DNA of 64,000 nucleotides, from contig CM049306.1 in NCBI GenBank assembly GCA_026874595.1, forward strand, positions 82,424,142 to 82,488,141, given 5' to 3'. Shown one piece after another: positions 60,681 through 64,000 of this stretch. Made by a program: the position numbers and the translations under genes. The notes beneath the pieces are model-generated. The model had not been told where the DNA came from and did no database searches. It saw nothing but the letters and a program-made list of their open reading frames with translations. Every line of letters starts with the position of its first letter. The first letter of the stretch is position 1. The DNA comes from Sipunculus nudus. Lineage: Eukaryota > Annelida > Sipuncula > Golfingiida > Sipunculidae.

Positions 60681-60721
60681 GGACAATACCAGATGGGTTA
60701 TTGAAAAAATACGCATTAATG
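60681..60721 (+). CDS. Internal exon (41 nt) of the candidate gene
   Basis: An acceptor, CTTTATCTTTTATTTTCAG, ends at 60680, and a perfect donor, GTAAGTAT, begins at 60722. This is the best splice pair I saw in the window. Joined to exon 1 (phase 2) it reads RDNTRWVIEKIRIN. Joined through the optional 29-nt exon (phase 1) it reads GTIPDGLLKKYALM. Both are open. Which one is used cannot be decided from sequence. Confidence 0.42.
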
Positions 60722-60873
60722 GTAAGTATATTTCATACTTGATTAAACCAGTTACACAACAAGGTTTCGATAATTAATGAAAAAAATGATAATTATCAAA
60801 GGCAGAAAAATTCTGACCCGAAACGAGACTGAGCATCAACACTAAATCAAGATTTAACTATTTTTTCTGTCAG

Positions 60874-60890
60874 GAAATGCCGTCTAGTTG
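60874..60890 (+). CDS. Possible terminal coding exon of the candidate gene
   Basis: An acceptor, ACTATTTTTTCTGTCAG, ends at 60873 after a 152-bp intron. The frame then stops within five codons in both models (GNAV then TAG at 60885-60887, or EMPSS then TGA at 60889-60891). The full protein would be about 72 or 83 residues. A longer gene with further exons beyond the window is also possible. Confidence 0.28.
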
Positions 60891-61055
60891 ACTGATCAAA
60901 CACATCGATCACTCCTGTATCACTGTCCCTTTTAACAAAGAATCAATTTGATTATTCAGCCGTTACGAACTATGTAATATTATACAGTCACGATCACGGA
61001 TATTGTGTTTTTACGATTTCAAAGCAGGGACTAAATTGTTTCAATCTATGGATGT

Positions 61056-61061
61056 AATAAA
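61056..61061 (+). terminator. Poly(A) signal for the candidate gene
   Basis: AATAAA lies about 170 bp after the predicted stop. It is the first such signal after the terminal exon. In AT-rich DNA it may be coincidental. Confidence 0.3.
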
Positions 61062-64000
61062 ACTTCCTGATTGGATGAAACGAAAAGCCAAGAAAAAAAA
61101 GGGTCACATGCTGAGACCACAATTGAGGTTATTTTAGAAAATACGGACTCTGCTGTGTTATACTTGTGCCCGGTTAACCCTGTCAACGGGATAATCACAC
61201 GCTCATGAAAGTAGTGCAGCAGTGGCTGTGTTCCAGCTGGAGTCCATGCCTGAGCGAGGCTGGACTGATACTCAGTGATAAATCATGCAGGCCTGTACCC
61301 GCAGAATGCAAAGCGGAAAAGTAGAATATTCCAAATAAATATATAGGCTTGCCATGCTTGTGTGTAATTCAGGTTGCAGGATGTTTAACACGCATATGTT
61401 ATTGTGCCTATCAGTACTTTCATAGGGCGCCGGTTGGTGATTGGCTGGCCAGAGTATGATAGTTAGAAGTTTTATTTACACTCTGACTACCAGTACCAGT
61501 TGCAAGGGCGTCAGGATCTAATACAACTGGCCGGGTCTGTCCGCCAGCTGTCTCGCTTCAGCGCAGACTGCCCTGTTTGAGTCCACAGGGCTGTCAGCGT
61601 GTAATATTGTACTTCTCTTAGTTTGAAATGACTGCATGCTTGAAGCGGAATACCTCGGCCACTGGGAATTCTACAAGGTAACCGTTTGTTTTCTTTATCA
61701 ACCTCGGCGCGTGTATTGGTCAACACAGGCAATCCGTGGCATGTGCTCCTAGTGCAGATGATCTTCTTGTATCGATTGCTTCGGCTACTCATGTTGACTT
61801 ATTGGATTTAGAACAATGTGCTCTCTGATTAGATCATTTGCTCACTGTATGTTTGTACCATTTGACTACAATCTATTTTTGTTTAATTTTAAATTCCACG
61901 AAAGGCCACTCATATAAATCTTTATATTATTTTTAATTTCGAAATCGTGCAGTTATTCTGAACCCTACAGGTAACTGGTTTGTCTTTTGGTACATATGGA
62001 TGAAATCATAACCCAGCTATAGAAGACATGTAATTATCAAGAATCAAGTAGTGACGTAGTTATGTCAATTATGTTAAAACATTTTAATCCAAAATCACCC
62101 AGTCCACAGCAATATCTGGTATGGCAAACACAAATGAAGCGTTTTAAAAATATTTTTATTTAAATTAAACTGCGCTGCTGTGCCTTCTTTGCGAGGAAAT
62201 ATTTGAATGCTGTTTTTATCGTGAGAGAGCTGAATTGTGCGTTTGACGGTGATGCCATAATTGAACCGGATATCAAATACCTCTCACACATAAAAGAATA
62301 ATACTTCTCCATATTAAAGTTGGTTTACATTTTAGACCAGCCCAAAGCGACAAATCCTTTGGGGAAACAAGAGTTCTATAAATAACCCGTTTCCATTAGA
62401 TCTGAATGGTCAGTAAGCCAGTTAGGGATATAACGGAGTTCCGGCCCTTGGTTCCAATTCTTCTCTGGCGAATCGCTCTTAATCAGTTCGGAATAAAAAA
62501 CCTTCTTCATGTCAATTGCGCATGGATATCGGTATTCATGTCTAATTTACCATCGGGCGGTAAAAAAAAATCTCGGGTATTACTCAATGGAATCGTCCGC
62601 ACACGGACGACCTTTGAAAAATGACAAGCTCTGGACAAGCTCTGCAGAACTTTAATCAAACCCACACGTTTTTATCAGTTGAGTTTGGAAGGACGGGTTC
62701 TGTGGGGTGTTTGTCTCAGTGTGTTGTCAGTCGTGAACTGGCGGGTAACTTAATCAAATACGGCACAGTCATAATGAAAACAGACATTGGTCTGCACCGG
62801 ATCAATTCTTTACCATAATCAGTGCTGCTCATTTCCAAATAGAGTGATAAGTGGAGGTTTTTATGGATAATTAGTTTTTGGTTCTTTCAGCGGTTTCGTG
62901 TTATTGGTTATATAGGGGTATGGTATTTTCCCGTTCTATGATGCGGCAATCAGTTATCCTTCCGAAAGAGGCTTTCTTTTGTCAACCACTAAGTATACAA
63001 AATTAGGGTAGGTAATATATAACAGATATTATGTCCCGCTGATGTTGAACGTTCCATTACACAGCCTCACAAAGAAAAAAGCAAACGATAAGAACTGTCG
63101 GGTATAGCCGGCCAAAAACATAATACACTTATAAACGTCATTTGTATCCCAAAACCATTCCTAGTTTTGTTCATCTCTTAAAAAAGTCTGGTAGTTTATG
63201 CTATTGCCAAATGGAATGGCTCTCCTATGAAATATGTTATTCTATGCTGTCCTGTTATCAGCGCTTTAATCGACCAACAACAGATTGGCCACCGCCAGTT
63301 AAAGGTTGACTGCTTTCTCCCCGTGCGTCACTTCACTGAAATGGAGTATCTCGTTTGTAATTGTAAAAGAAAAACCGTTTCGCCGCTCGTACATTATTTT
63401 GATATATAAGAACATTGGTAAGCCTTTGTAACATAAATCCTGTTTGTAGGACTCTTGTAAGCAAAATTTATCTTTTTATTGTTTTTTTTTATTCTGTTAT
63501 CTACATGCACCTCATATTTTGGGTTTATTTCCAGTTTTGTTAATTTACTAAACACTGAGGCATGTAAAGAAATATGAAAATATGAACAAAATAGTGTCAT
63601 TTATACGAATAAAACAGGTTTTTAGCCCCGCATCTAAAAGAAAAATCAAACTTTTTTTGGACAGAGAGTATAGTTACAAAAAAATGAGTTAATGTCTTGA
63701 AATAAACCTGGCTTCAGAATGGAGATGTAGTTAAAGTAACTAATGCTGTATTTAATTCTAGTAATGTACAACGGAACTTTTTAAAGTGTGCTGAAGAAGG
63801 ATATTGAAGTAATTTGGGTCATTTATCAATCGACGGGAGCCGCAAAGAGTATCGGGATATCCCTAGGTAGAAAATATATAAACATCACAATTTGTTGGCA
63901 GGATCTAGATCTGTCCGTCTGTTCATTCCTTAATGGAAACGTAAACGCATTAGATCAGCCCCGCAAAAACAACCTGTTTTTCCTGGAGTGGATATTGCCA
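61062..64000. other. No gene recognised
   Basis: A GC-richer part at about 61130-61320 and 61490-61800 is open on minus for 93 codons without a recognisable domain. The rest is AT-rich. If the candidate gene is longer than proposed, this would be its intron. Confidence 0.4.

Noticed and set aside
1-64000. tRNA genes and tRNA-derived SINEs
   Set aside because: I found no B-box GGTTCGANTCC with a correctly spaced A box or cloverleaf. Partial matches such as GGTTCAAAT near 48582 had no foldable arms.

Overview
The window looks like animal nuclear DNA, most likely from a marine invertebrate, perhaps a mollusc or another lophotrochozoan. It is AT-rich and full of long (TA)n tracts. It carries several kinds of short non-autonomous DNA transposons, decayed LTRs, a Penelope-type ribozyme repeat and many old tandem duplications. 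No long conserved protein is encoded on either strand. The species is an inference from repeat style only. Nothing here looks bacterial, and I saw no tRNA, rRNA or CRISPR signal.

Layout. 1-10 kb: unique AT-rich DNA with a diverged two-unit repeat at 2.65-2.88 kb, whose second unit folds as a hammerhead ribozyme core. 10.3-15 kb: old kilobase-scale duplications. 18-21 kb: hAT-like transposon ends, a foldback element and a short open frame resembling the end of a MAM domain. 23-31 kb: two old copies of one LTR family in opposite orientations, two MITEs and small duplications. 32-38 kb: a GATA-motif cluster, a possible 44-codon gene on the minus strand, a MITE with a cAMP-response-element palindrome in each inverted arm, and a highly degenerate array of about 29-bp units. 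39-44 kb: a GC-richer island between duplicated flanks, a possible signal-peptide exon on minus, and a pogo-like MITE embedded in a (TA)n tract. 44-56 kb: no recognised gene, but clean nuclear-receptor half-site arrays (a DR5 at 50.05 kb and a four-half-site DR1 run at 51.54 kb), a TCF/LEF site and minisatellites.

The best gene candidate is on the plus strand from about 56.25 to 61.06 kb. It has a CCAAT box, a TATA box, a 5' leader with a perfect hairpin around a three-codon upstream ORF, an ATG in good context, exons with strong splice sites whose reading frames join, and a poly(A) signal. It would encode a small protein of about 70-85 residues with one hydrophobic segment that I do not recognise.

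The rest reads as a gene-poor or intronic region. Several GC-richer, exon-like but non-coding islands could be regulatory DNA; that is inference and needs cross-species alignment.
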